This document shows positions 45,834 through 54,030 of a DNA stretch of 64,000 nt, in pieces. The DNA lies in assembly GCA_902618695.1 (NCBI GenBank), contig CACNCB010000001.1, positions 186,001 to 250,000 of the forward strand. Reading direction: 5' to 3'. The stretch's first letter is position 1. Every line of letters begins with the position of its first letter. The DNA comes from an uncultured Pelagibacteraceae bacterium. GTDB taxonomy: Bacteria > Pseudomonadota > Alphaproteobacteria > Pelagibacterales > Pelagibacteraceae. The notes under the pieces are model-generated. The model was not told where the DNA came from. It did no database searches and saw only the letters and a list, made by a program, of their open reading frames with translations. A program made the translations under genes and the position numbers.

Positions 45834-46374
45834 TCTTATGTTTATTAATTAATGGTATCTGAAATCCTGTAAATATTATTGTTATTGGAAGCATTCCCCA
45901 CACTTTAAAATTAACCCAAAATTCTTCCGTTTGAGTTCTCCAAACAATTTCATTTAATAAAGCAAGACCAAAGAAAAAATACATCCATCGTTTATTTAGA
46001 ATTTCCCATCCAATATCTGTTAGAAGAATTGATTTACCCATGATTTTTTTAAGTATAGGTTCATTCGTAAAATATTTCCCAAAAAATAATGCAAGAGCAA
46101 ATATAATATTTATGATAGTTGGTTTTAAATATATAAAGATAGGATCATTAAAATAGATTGTTAATCCCCCAAAAAAAGTAATTAAAATTCCACTCACTAA
46201 AGGCATTGGAGGAATTTTTTTTTCAAAAAACCAAACTACTGCTAATGCAATTAAAGTTGCAACTATTAGTGGTGGTATTGCTACTGATAAATTTTTACCA
46301 CTATTATAGTAATAGAAAAAAAATATTGCTAAAGGACCGAAATCAGTAACAAATTTTAAAAAAGATTTATTCAC
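45820..46374 (-). CDS. yciB: Septation protein A / YciB family
   Basis: 184 residues, five to six helices. FVTDFGPLAIFFFYYYNSG is the start signature, then VKPTIINIIFALALFFGKYF-like sequence (KPTIINIIFALALFFG), and a C-terminal EIVWRTQTEEFWVNFKVWG. Inner-membrane protein linked to envelope synthesis and septation. 87-base divergent gap to hspQ. Confidence 0.92.
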   Translation of the reverse strand: MNKSFLKFVTDFGPLAIFFFYYYNSGKNLSVAIPPLIVATLIALAVVWFFEKKIPPMPLVSGILITFFGGLTIYFNDPIFIYLKPTIINIIFALALFFGKYFTNEPILKKIMGKSILLTDIGWEILNKRWMYFFFGLALLNEIVWRTQTEEFWVNFKVWGMLPITIIFTGFQIPLINKHKIDAK

Positions 46375-46461
46375 CCAAAAGATATTAACATATTTGCCAC
46401 ATCACAAAACATTTATATTTTTAGCATTGATTTTTATTTACAAATACCCATACTAAGAACA

Positions 46462-46782
46462 ATGTCAGTTCAAAAAGCAAAATTTTCAATAGGAGACATT
46501 GTAAAGCATAAACACTTTGAATTTAGAGGTGTGATTTATGATGTTGATTTTGAGTTTAATAATTCTGAAGAATGGTATCAATCTATTCCAAAAAATGTGA
46601 GACCAAGAAAAGATCAACCATTTTATCACTTATTAGCAGAAAATGAGGAGATAACTTATGAAGCTTATGTTTCTGAACAAAACTTGTTAATGGACGATTC
46701 TGATGAGCCAATTAAACACCCTTTAATTGAAGAGATTTTTTCAGGAAAAAAGGGCTCTAGTTATTTTAAGCTCTCTAATTAA
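46462..46782 (+). CDS. hspQ: Heat shock protein HspQ
   Basis: 106 residues. FSIGDIVKHKHFEFRGVIYDVDFEF and RPRKDQPFYHLLAENEE…YVSEQNLL match HspQ (YccV), a Lon specificity enhancer and DnaA-modulating protein. Its only promoter region is 46375-46461; a TTGATT at 46427 with a TACTAA 18 bases later is a weak candidate only. Confidence 0.93.
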   Translation: MSVQKAKFSIGDIVKHKHFEFRGVIYDVDFEFNNSEEWYQSIPKNVRPRKDQPFYHLLAENEEITYEAYVSEQNLLMDDSDEPIKHPLIEEIFSGKKGSSYFKLSN

Positions 46783-46846
46783 CAACCATCATTCAACCAC
46801 ATTTAGCGCAAATCTAGGCCATATAAATTAGCTATATTTTAGGATC

Positions 46847-46912
46847 TTCTGATCAAGAGTGTTAAACGTTAATTTCAATCTCATTATCTCCCCTCTGCAT
46901 TCTTGATCAGAA
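46847..46912. repeat. Inverted repeat / possible structured RNA or operator pair before ccmC
   Basis: TTCTGATCAAGA (46847-46858) and TCTTGATCAGAA (46901-46912) are exact reverse complements; pairing can extend inward by four more pairs (two of them G-U), leaving about 34 loop bases. It lies in the 178-base gap between hspQ and ccmC, the second-largest in the window. It may be a hairpin in the ccm leader, a small RNA, or two palindromic TGATCA protein sites 54 bases apart. No U-tract follows, so a simple terminator is unlikely. Confidence 0.6.
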
Positions 46913-46960
46913 ATCTATTTCATAATAGAAATCACCAAAAAAAAAATTTTAAATTAAATT

Positions 46961-47668
46961 ATGTTTAAACTTTTTGAACCTAACAAGATTTTCAAAATTA
47001 CGTCGAAAGCACCTAAGTACGTATTATTTTTGTTTATTGTCATATTAAGTGTTGGTTTGGTTGAAGCATTAGTTTTATCCCCTGAAGACTACAAACAAAG
47101 TGATGCAGTTAGAATTATGTATGTTCATGTTCCTGCTGCTTGGATTTCACTTGGAATTTTTTCGTCTATAACCTTATTATCTATTTGTGGCTTCATATTT
47201 AAAAATAAAAACTTTTTTTTAATCTCTAAAAGTTTAGCTCCTTCAGGATTTGTTTTTAATATTATTGCTTTAGTTACAGGATCAATTTGGGGGAAACCAA
47301 CCTGGGGAACTTGGTGGGCCTGGGACGCCAGAATAACTTCAATGTTAATTTTGGCATTGTTCTATGCAATGTATTTAATAGTGTGGAGAATTTATGATAA
47401 GGAAGAAAAAGTTTATAAGATTTCAACTTTTATAACTATTTTAGGAATTATTAATGTTCCAATAATTAAATACTCAGTTGATTGGTGGAATACACTACAT
47501 CAACCTGCATCAATTAATATCTTATCCAAAAGCTCAATCCATCCATCAATGCTTTATCCATTATTGATAATGACTGCGGCATTTGCTCTTTTTTCATTGT
47601 TAATTTTCTTAATGAAATATAATACAGAACTGATAAAAATTAAAAATAAAGGCTTAGATAGATTATGA
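46961..47668 (+). CDS. ccmC: Haem exporter/handling protein CcmC
   Basis: 235 residues, six helices. MYVHVPAAWISLGIF and the tryptophan-rich WWD domain GKPTWGTWWAWDARITSML are diagnostic, and the last periplasmic loop has WWNTLHQPASI with a haem-ligand His. CcmC loads haem onto CcmE for c-type cytochromes. First gene of ccmCDEFGH; ccmA and ccmB are not adjacent. Overlaps ccmD by 4 bases. Confidence 0.95.
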   Translation: MFKLFEPNKIFKITSKAPKYVLFLFIVILSVGLVEALVLSPEDYKQSDAVRIMYVHVPAAWISLGIFSSITLLSICGFIFKNKNFFLISKSLAPSGFVFNIIALVTGSIWGKPTWGTWWAWDARITSMLILALFYAMYLIVWRIYDKEEKVYKISTFITILGIINVPIIKYSVDWWNTLHQPASINILSKSSIHPSMLYPLLIMTAAFALFSLLIFLMKYNTELIKIKNKGLDRL

Positions 47669-47892
47669 TAAACGAATTACTTTTTATGAATGGATATGCA
47701 GTGTATGTTTTATCTGCTTTTAGCTTTACCTTAATAAGTTTCCTAAGCTTATATTTGGTAACTAAAATGCAATTTGTTAAAGAACAAAAAAAATTTGTTG
47801 CTAAATTTGGAACGCTGACTACTGAGCAAGCTAATTCTGCAAAATCTCAAAGAATAAATAAAGAAATTTTAGCAAACGTAACAAATAATTAA
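47665..47892 (+). CDS. ccmD: CcmD-like protein
   Basis: 75 residues: one helix (about 12-33, GYAVYVLSAFSFTLISFLSLY) and a charged tail. Position between ccmC and ccmE and the N-terminal FMNGYAVYVLSAF (CcmD: GGYxxYVWxAYG) make it CcmD, which helps release haem-loaded CcmE. Confidence 0.85.
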   Translation: MINELLFMNGYAVYVLSAFSFTLISFLSLYLVTKMQFVKEQKKFVAKFGTLTTEQANSAKSQRINKEILANVTNN

Positions 47893-47902
47893 CTTTTAAA
47901 CC

Positions 47903-48322
47903 ATGTATGGTCGAAAAGTTAAATTAAGATTTTTGTTAATAGTAATAATCTTAATTACTTTAATTTTAACAACTTTTTTGATTTTAAAATCTTTAGAGGA
48001 AAACGTTGTATATTTTCAGTCACCTTCTGAAATAAAATCACTCACTGAAATAGATAAAAGTAAAATAAGGGTTGGAGGAATGGTTAAAAAAAATTCTATT
48101 TTCATAAACTCAAATGAAGTTAACTTTATAATTACAGACTTTGAAAATGAGATAAATGTTATTTATTCGGGAGCCGTACCAAATTTATTTGCTGAGGGAA
48201 AAGGGGTTGTTGCAGAAGGTTTTTTGAAAGATAGAAATTTTTTCTCTGCAACAAAAATTTTAGCTAAGCATGATGAAAATTATATGCCACCAGAAGTAAA
48301 AAAAGCATTAGGAGAAAAATAA
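47903..48322 (+). CDS. ccmE: Haem chaperone CcmE
   Basis: 139 residues: one anchor (about 10-27) then an OB fold. [13 protein letters not shown] and [22 protein letters not shown] are typical; [13 protein letters not shown] carries the HxxxY motif, whose His binds haem covalently. Ten bases after ccmD, two before ccmF's TTG start. Confidence 0.93.
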   Translation: MYGRKVKLRFLLIVIILITLILTTFLILKSLEENVVYFQSPSEIKSLTEIDKSKIRVGGMVKKNSIFINSNEVNFIITDFENEINVIYSGAVPNLFAEGKGVVAEGFLKDRNFFSATKILAKHDENYMPPEVKKALGEK

Positions 48323-48323
48323 A

Positions 48324-50198
48324 TTGATATATAGTGTTTTTGGATATTATTCATTAATAATAGGATTAATTATTGGATTATCATTATTTTATTTTTCATA
48401 TAAAAATTTTAATAATTCAAGCATATTAGATACCAAAATATTATCATTTACATTTTTACAATTTTTTTTTGTTGTGATTAGTTTTTTGTGTTTAATTTTT
48501 TCTTTTGTTGTTTCAGATTTTAGTAATGAAACAGTATTTAACAATTCTCACACTACCAAACCATTATTTTATAAAATAAGTGGAACTTGGGGAAATCATG
48601 AAGGTAGTTTATTATTATGGTTACTTGTTTTAACTTTATTTGTTTTATTATTTTTAGTAAGAACCAAAAATCAACCAGTTAAATACAAAATTTTAACTTT
48701 AGTTTTTCAACAAATAATAATAGTTGGATTTTTTTTATTTTTAATCCTAACATCAAATCCATTTAATTATATTTTTCCAATACCTACTGAAGGTCTAGGA
48801 TTAAATCCAATTTTACAAGATCCAGCTTTAGCAATTCATCCACCTATTTTATATTTAGGTTATGTAGGTTCTTCAATTATCTTTTCCTCAGTTTTAGCTG
48901 CAACAAGTTTAAAAATTATTTCTACCAATTGGGCCGTTCACATAAAAAAATGGATTTTAATTTCATGGATATTTTTAACATTAGGAATACTTCTTGGATC
49001 AATTTGGGCTTATTACGAATTGGGCTGGGGAGGTTTTTGGTTTTGGGATCCGGTTGAGAATGTTTCTTTAATGCCGTGGCTTGCATTAACAACCCTTTTA
49101 CATTGCATTTTAGTATTAGAGAAAAAATCTATTTTAACATCATGGGTAATAATTCTTTCTATTGCAACATTTACATTAAGTATGTGTGGTACATTTTTAG
49201 TAAGGTCAGGAATTTTAAATTCAGTTCATACATTTGCAAATGATCCAGAAAGAGGTTTATTTATATTAATTTTTTTATTCATTTTAATTTTTTTATCTAT
49301 TTTAATTTTTTTCTTTTTTCATAAAGATAATTATAGAAAATCTTATAATTTTTTTTGGTTAAGCAAAGAAACCTCAATATTAATTAATAACTGGTTTATG
49401 ATGTATTTTTTATCAGTTGTATTAATTGGTACCGTATATCCAATTTTTTTAGATGTAATATCTTCCCAAAAAATATCAGTTGGACCACCTTTTTATCATA
49501 AGTTAATGATACCATTTTTAATTCCTTTTTTAATCATGATGGCGATTGGTCCAAAATTAAAATGGATAAAATCACAATTAGAGGACAAAATATATTTAAT
49601 TTCCTTTTTAATTATTTCAATTTTATTAGCATATTTAATTTTGAAAAATTTTAATCAAAATATTTTGATAAATACAATTTTGATATCGAGTGCACTTTAT
49701 TTATTCTTTATTACCTTGCGAGATTTTTTTGTAAAAAAATATAAAAATATTTCACAAAATATTGCTCATTTTGGATTTAGCTTATTGATCCTAAGTATCT
49801 TGTTTAATAATATATTTGCAAGCGAAATTATAACAAATCTTAAAGTTGGTGAAACTTTTGAAAATTCGAAAACCAAGATAGTTTTTGAAAGTGTTGATCA
49901 GAAAAAAGAAAAAAATTATAATGCTATTATTGCGAATTTTTCTATAAGCAATTTAAATGGTGAAGAGGATATATTTTCGCCAGAGCTTAGAATTTATAAT
50001 CAACCTGTCATTGCCACAAGTGAAGCTGATATTAAAACAACACTTATGTCAGATAAATTTATTGTAATTAATCTGGTTCAAAATCAAGATTTTTTCAACG
50101 TAAGATACCAAGTTAAACCATTTATGTTATGGATCTGGTTATCAGTAATTCTAATATCTTTTGGGGGTATTGTTAGTTTTTTACAAAAAAGATCATGA
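48324..50198 (+). CDS. ccmF: Cytochrome c haem lyase subunit CcmF
   Basis: 624 residues, about 15 helices. GTWGNHEGSLLLWLL opens the conserved core, AIHPPILYLGYVG holds a haem-ligand His, and WAYYELGWGGFWFWDPVENVSLMPWL is the WWD domain. Starts with TTG (48324). Transfers haem from CcmE to apocytochromes with CcmH. Overlaps ccmG by 4 bases. Confidence 0.95.
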   Translation: MIYSVFGYYSLIIGLIIGLSLFYFSYKNFNNSSILDTKILSFTFLQFFFVVISFLCLIFSFVVSDFSNETVFNNSHTTKPLFYKISGTWGNHEGSLLLWLLVLTLFVLLFLVRTKNQPVKYKILTLVFQQIIIVGFFLFLILTSNPFNYIFPIPTEGLGLNPILQDPALAIHPPILYLGYVGSSIIFSSVLAATSLKIISTNWAVHIKKWILISWIFLTLGILLGSIWAYYELGWGGFWFWDPVENVSLMPWLALTTLLHCILVLEKKSILTSWVIILSIATFTLSMCGTFLVRSGILNSVHTFANDPERGLFILIFLFILIFLSILIFFFFHKDNYRKSYNFFWLSKETSILINNWFMMYFLSVVLIGTVYPIFLDVISSQKISVGPPFYHKLMIPFLIPFLIMMAIGPKLKWIKSQLEDKIYLISFLIISILLAYLILKNFNQNILINTILISSALYLFFITLRDFFVKKYKNISQNIAHFGFSLLILSILFNNIFASEIITNLKVGETFENSKTKIVFESVDQKKEKNYNAIIANFSISNLNGEEDIFSPELRIYNQPVIATSEADIKTTLMSDKFIVINLVQNQDFFNVRYQVKPFMLWIWLSVILISFGGIVSFLQKRS

Positions 50199-50713
50199 AA
50201 AAAAAAATATTACCTTTTTCAGTTATTATTATTTTTGGAATAATATTTTTTATTTTTTATAAAGGTTTAGAAGACTCAAAAATATACACTCCAGATGTTA
50301 ATACAAAAAAGGAAATACCAGTTTTTAATACTAAAGAATTTTTCTCTGGAGAAAATGTGAAATCATCAAGTATCTTTGAGTTAGATAAAGTTTATTTATT
50401 AAATATTTGGTCATCTTGGTGTGTGCCATGCCGACAAGAGCATCCTCTTTTGATGAATTTAAATTTAGAGAATAAATTAAATATTATTGGGATGAATTAT
50501 AAAGACAATTTAAAAAATGCAGAAAATTTTTTAAAAGAACTAGGAAACCCTTATAAAGAAATCTTTATTGATTTAGATGGTACAATTGCAATTGAGTGGG
50601 GAGCATATGGGGTTCCTGAATCATTTTTAATATATAAAAATGAAATTATTAAAAAATATATTGGACCTCTTAACCAACAACTAATTGATGAAATGAGTTT
50701 ATTAATAAAATGA
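50195..50713 (+). CDS. ccmG: Thiol:disulfide interchange protein CcmG/DsbE
   Basis: 172 residues: membrane anchor (about 5-21), then a periplasmic thioredoxin fold with active site NIWSSWCVPCRQEHPLL (WCVPC) and the GAYGVPESFLI cis-Pro loop typical of CcmG. Reduces apocytochrome haem-binding Cys. Overlaps ccmH by 4 bases. Confidence 0.94.
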   Translation: MKKKILPFSVIIIFGIIFFIFYKGLEDSKIYTPDVNTKKEIPVFNTKEFFSGENVKSSSIFELDKVYLLNIWSSWCVPCRQEHPLLMNLNLENKLNIIGMNYKDNLKNAENFLKELGNPYKEIFIDLDGTIAIEWGAYGVPESFLIYKNEIIKKYIGPLNQQLIDEMSLLIK

Positions 50714-51069
50714 AAATTTTAAGATTTGTTTTAGTTATTTTCTTGTTATTTTCATTAGGGAACCTAAATGCTAAGGAATCTAATAAACTAAACGAAATAA
50801 CAAAAAATTTACGATGTCTAATCTGTCAGGGTCAGTCTGTTTATGACTCAGACTCTGAATTTGCAAATAGTATAAAAATTATAATAGATAAAAAATTAGA
50901 TGACGGATTATCAGAGGACGAAATTTATGAATATTTTAAAAAAAAATATGGTGAATGGATATTATATGATCCTGCACTCAACAAAAACACATATATATTA
51001 TGGCTATTGCCTCTATTGATCTTCTTATTTGGTGGTGCAATAATATTTAAAAAATTAATAAAAAAATAA
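50710..51069 (+). CDS. ccmH: Cytochrome c maturation protein CcmH
   Basis: 119 residues: signal peptide (about 5-20), redox motif LRCLICQGQSVYDSDSEFANSI (LRCxxCQ), and a C-terminal anchor (about 96-113) after GEWILYDPALNKNTYILWLLP. Short form without the CcmI TPR domain, which is not seen in the window. Last of the ccm genes. Confidence 0.94.
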   Translation: MKILRFVLVIFLLFSLGNLNAKESNKLNEITKNLRCLICQGQSVYDSDSEFANSIKIIIDKKLDDGLSEDEIYEYFKKKYGEWILYDPALNKNTYILWLLPLLIFLFGGAIIFKKLIKK

Positions 51070-51116
51070 AATTAATCTGATAAAAATAATTATGACTTTT
51101 AAAAAAATAAGTTTTT

Positions 51117-51596
51117 TTGGTTGTGATATTTTTTATAATTACAAAAATTGCAGTTGCTGATAGTAGTCAACATCAATATAATTTTTTTGTTGGAAACTTT
51201 GATTTTAGTGACGACAATCAAGCTGCATTATTAGTTGGTGTTCAGCATCAAAATGAAAATTTAGAAAGAGAAACCTTTTTAGGAACTATTTCTCCAATTA
51301 CTGGTGGTTTCATAACAGAAAATTCTGCTGCATATATTTATACTGGAATTGAGTGGAATGTAGATATGGGCAATGGATTAACATTTACACCTAGTTTTGC
51401 GCCAGGTTTGTATCATGAAGGAGATGGTAAAGATTTAGGACACGTACTAGAATTTAAATCTGAAATACAGTTTTCTTATAATTTATCTAAAGATACAAAC
51501 ATTGGATTTTCATACAATCATATTTCCAATGCAAGCCTTGGAGACAAAAATCCAGGGGCAAATAGCTACATGTTCAATTTTTTAAAAAACTTTTAG
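51117..51596 (+). CDS. PagL-like lipid A deacylase family protein, probably frameshifted at its start
   Basis: Residues after about 15 form an outer-membrane barrel with the PagL end FSYNHISNASLGDKNPGANS, including the His-x-Ser of the 3-O-deacylase site; the third, acidic residue of the triad seems to be Asn. In frame it can only start at TTG 51117, giving a signal peptide with no basic residues in front. An ATG at 51092 in another frame encodes MTFKKISFF and reaches this frame if one T of the T7 run (51112-51118) is removed, giving a proper signal peptide ending AVA-DS. Either the gene is inactive, is phase-variable, or carries a sequencing error. Confidence 0.7.
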   Translation: MVVIFFIITKIAVADSSQHQYNFFVGNFDFSDDNQAALLVGVQHQNENLERETFLGTISPITGGFITENSAAYIYTGIEWNVDMGNGLTFTPSFAPGLYHEGDGKDLGHVLEFKSEIQFSYNLSKDTNIGFSYNHISNASLGDKNPGANSYMFNFLKNF

Positions 51597-51608
51597 ATTT
51601 TAAAAGTT

Positions 51609-52760
51609 ATGAATTTAAATGACTGTTATAATTTTGAGGATTTTAGAAAATTAGCTAAAAAGAAGTTACCCGCTCCTATTTTTCACTATATTGATGGTGG
51701 AGCAGATGATGAAGTCACTTTAAATAGAAATACAGATGCTTTCAATGATTGCGATTTAGTTCCCAATATTCTTAATAGTGTCGGTGAGCCAGATTTATCA
51801 ACTACTGTTTTTGGAAGAAAAATTAGTATGCCATTATTTTTATCTCCTACTGCAATGCAAAGTTTATATGATCCGGAGGGTGATAAAGCATCTGCCAGGG
51901 CTGCTGAGAAGTTTGATACAATTTATAGCATGTCCACAATGGCATCTTTTTCAATTGAAGAAGTTGCAAATATTTCTAGTGGGCCAAAACTTTTTCAACT
52001 TTATATTCACAAAGATAAGGCAATAACAGATGATTTAATTGAAAGGTGTAGTAGAGCAAATTTTGATGGGATGTGTATTACTGTTGATACATTAGTTGCT
52101 GGAAATCGAGAAAGAGATCATAGAACAGGATTTACGACACCACCTAAATTTACTTTGGATAGTTTATTGAGTTTTGCAATGAGACCAGGATGGGTTTTTA
52201 AATATTTTACAAATAAAAAATTTGAACTAGCAAATATAAAAAACAAAACTGACAAAGGAACAAACATTGCAAAATCAGTTATGGATTATATTAATGAACA
52301 ATATGATCCAGCTATGAACTGGAAGGATGCAGAATATTGTATAAAAAAATGGAACAAGCCTATGGCTCTTAAAGGTGTAATGTCAGTACAAGATGCTAAG
52401 CGAGCAATAGATATTGGTTGTACAGCAATCATGATTTCAAATCATGGAGGAAGACAACTTGATGGGTCACGGTCTCCTTTTGATCAAGTTAAAGCAATTT
52501 CAGATGCAGTTGGTGATAAACTAGAAATTATTCTTGATGGTGGTGTAAGAAGAGGAACACATGTTCTTAAAGCTTTAGCTGCAGGAGCAACAGCTTGTAG
52601 TTTTGGAAAAGCATTTCTTTTTAGCTTAGGTGCCGGTGGACAAAAAGGTGTAGAAAGACTTTTAGAAAATATGCAAAAAGAAATTAGAAGAAATATGATT
52701 TTAATGGGATGTAAGTCTGTTAAAGACCTTGATGCGTCAAAAATAATATATAGAGACTAA
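51609..52760 (+). CDS. FMN-dependent alpha-hydroxy-acid dehydrogenase (LldD/glycolate-oxidase type)
   Basis: 383 residues. PAPIFHYIDGGADDEVTLNRN is the start of the family; PLFLSPTAMQSLYDPEGD, LFQLYIHKDK and MISNHGGRQLDGSRSPFDQV (catalytic His and Arg) and IILDGGVRRGTHVLKALAAGA (FMN phosphate) follow. It oxidises L-lactate or another (S)-2-hydroxy acid. It precedes the aminotransferase-glcDEF run by 103 bases and may extend it. Whether lactate or glycolate/glyoxylate-related is open. Confidence 0.9.
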   Translation: MNLNDCYNFEDFRKLAKKKLPAPIFHYIDGGADDEVTLNRNTDAFNDCDLVPNILNSVGEPDLSTTVFGRKISMPLFLSPTAMQSLYDPEGDKASARAAEKFDTIYSMSTMASFSIEEVANISSGPKLFQLYIHKDKAITDDLIERCSRANFDGMCITVDTLVAGNRERDHRTGFTTPPKFTLDSLLSFAMRPGWVFKYFTNKKFELANIKNKTDKGTNIAKSVMDYINEQYDPAMNWKDAEYCIKKWNKPMALKGVMSVQDAKRAIDIGCTAIMISNHGGRQLDGSRSPFDQVKAISDAVGDKLEIILDGGVRRGTHVLKALAAGATACSFGKAFLFSLGAGGQKGVERLLENMQKEIRRNMILMGCKSVKDLDASKIIYRD

Positions 52761-52802
52761 AAGATAAGAATTTTAAGCATTTATTTGAATGATTAAATTT
52801 TT

Positions 52803-52839
52803 AAACTAAATAGACAAAAAACTAATTTTCGTTTAGTTT
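52803..52839. repeat. Competing inverted repeats upstream of the glycolate-cluster aminotransferase
   Basis: AAACTAA occurs at 52803-52809 and 52819-52825, and its reverse complement TTAGTTT at 52833-52839. The second copy makes a 7-pair hairpin with a TTTTCGT loop; the first could pair instead (one more pair). It lies 24 bases before the aminotransferase ATG, in a 103-base gap. Possible leader hairpin; too AT-rich to be sure. Confidence 0.35.
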
Positions 52840-52863
52840 GGCGACTTTAAATTTAAATTTATT

Positions 52864-54027
52864 ATGGAACTTGCAAAATCATTAAACAGGCTTGGAACCG
52901 AAAGCGCTTTTTCTGTTTTAGCTGAAGCAAAAAAACTTGAAGCACAAGGTAAACCCATGATCCACTTAGGATTGGGTCAACCTGATTTCAAAACTCCAAA
53001 GCACGTTGTCGAAGCAGCAAAAAAGGCTTTAGATGATGGTCATCACGGTTATGTGCTTTCGAATGGAATTTTAGAATGTAGACAGTCAGTTACTAGATGG
53101 ATTAAGAAAAGATATAGTGCAGAGGTAGATCCTGAAAGAATTATTATTATGCCAGGTGGAAAACCTACAATGCATTATGCAATTCAGTGTTTTGGTGAGC
53201 CAGGAGCAGAGATAATTCATCCAACTCCAGCGTTCCCTATTTATGAATCAATGATTAATTATACTGGTTCTACAGCAGTACCTTACGATCTTACTGAAGA
53301 TAAAGATTTAAAGTTCAGCGCAGATAAAATTTTGTCTCTTGTTACAGACAAAACTAGATTATTAATTTTAATAAATCCAAATAATCCGACAGGAAGTTTT
53401 GTAGAAAAATCAGAAATAGACAAACTGGCTGAAGGTTTAAAAAAACATCCTCATGTTACAATTTTAAGTGATGAAATTTATAGTAGACAAATTTTCGATA
53501 ATAAGGAAATGCCAACATTCTTTAATTATCCAGAATTGAGAGAAAGATTAATTGTTTTAGAAGGTTGGAGTAAAGCTTACTCCATGACAGGTTGGAGACT
53601 TGGATGGAGTTTTTGGCCAGAAAATTTAGTTGAGCATGTAAATAAATTATTAATTAATAGTGTCTCATGTGTAAATGCTGCAGCTCAGTTTGCAGGCATT
53701 GCTGCTTTAGACGGACCTGATGACTCAATTGACGAGATGATGGAAAAATTTACTTTAAGAAGAAAGTTAATCCATGAAGGCTTAAATAGTTTGCCAGGTG
53801 TAGAATGTAGTTTGCCTGGTGGAGCGTTTTATGCATTCCCTAAAGTTATTGGAACAGGAATGGACGGTTCTGAATTTTGTAAAAAAGCTATGCATGAAGC
53901 CGGTGTTGCTATTGTTCCTGGAACGGCTTTTGGGAAAACATGCAAAGATTATGTAAGATTTAGCTTTGCTGCTTCAAGAGATAACATTTCTAACGCATTG
54001 GAAAATATCAAAAAAATGTTAGGTTAA
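52864..54027 (+). CDS. Class I/II PLP aminotransferase
   Basis: 387 residues, fold-type I. LGLGQPDFKTPKHVVEAA, LLILINPNNPTGSFV, ILSDEIYSRQIF, and EGWSKAYSMTGWRLGW (PLP Lys) are present, as is the C-terminal carboxylate Arg (DYVRFSFA). Aspartate/alanine-type subgroup. Four bases from glcD: placement suggests it transaminates glyoxylate to glycine, inferred from context rather than sequence. Confidence 0.9.
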   Translation: MELAKSLNRLGTESAFSVLAEAKKLEAQGKPMIHLGLGQPDFKTPKHVVEAAKKALDDGHHGYVLSNGILECRQSVTRWIKKRYSAEVDPERIIIMPGGKPTMHYAIQCFGEPGAEIIHPTPAFPIYESMINYTGSTAVPYDLTEDKDLKFSADKILSLVTDKTRLLILINPNNPTGSFVEKSEIDKLAEGLKKHPHVTILSDEIYSRQIFDNKEMPTFFNYPELRERLIVLEGWSKAYSMTGWRLGWSFWPENLVEHVNKLLINSVSCVNAAAQFAGIAALDGPDDSIDEMMEKFTLRRKLIHEGLNSLPGVECSLPGGAFYAFPKVIGTGMDGSEFCKKAMHEAGVAIVPGTAFGKTCKDYVRFSFAASRDNISNALENIKKMLG

Positions 54028-54030
54028 GCT

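Noticed and set aside
46783..46960. 6S RNA or SAM-type riboswitch
   Set aside because: The inverted repeat is long-range but lacks the 6S central bubble flanks and any SAM-II/SAM-V-like pseudoknot that I can recognise; kept as an unassigned element.
52761..52863. Glycine riboswitch ahead of the glycolate cluster
   Set aside because: I looked because glycine riboswitches occur near glyoxylate genes in this group. The gap is only 103 bases, very AT-rich, and shows none of the aptamer's GC-rich stems.
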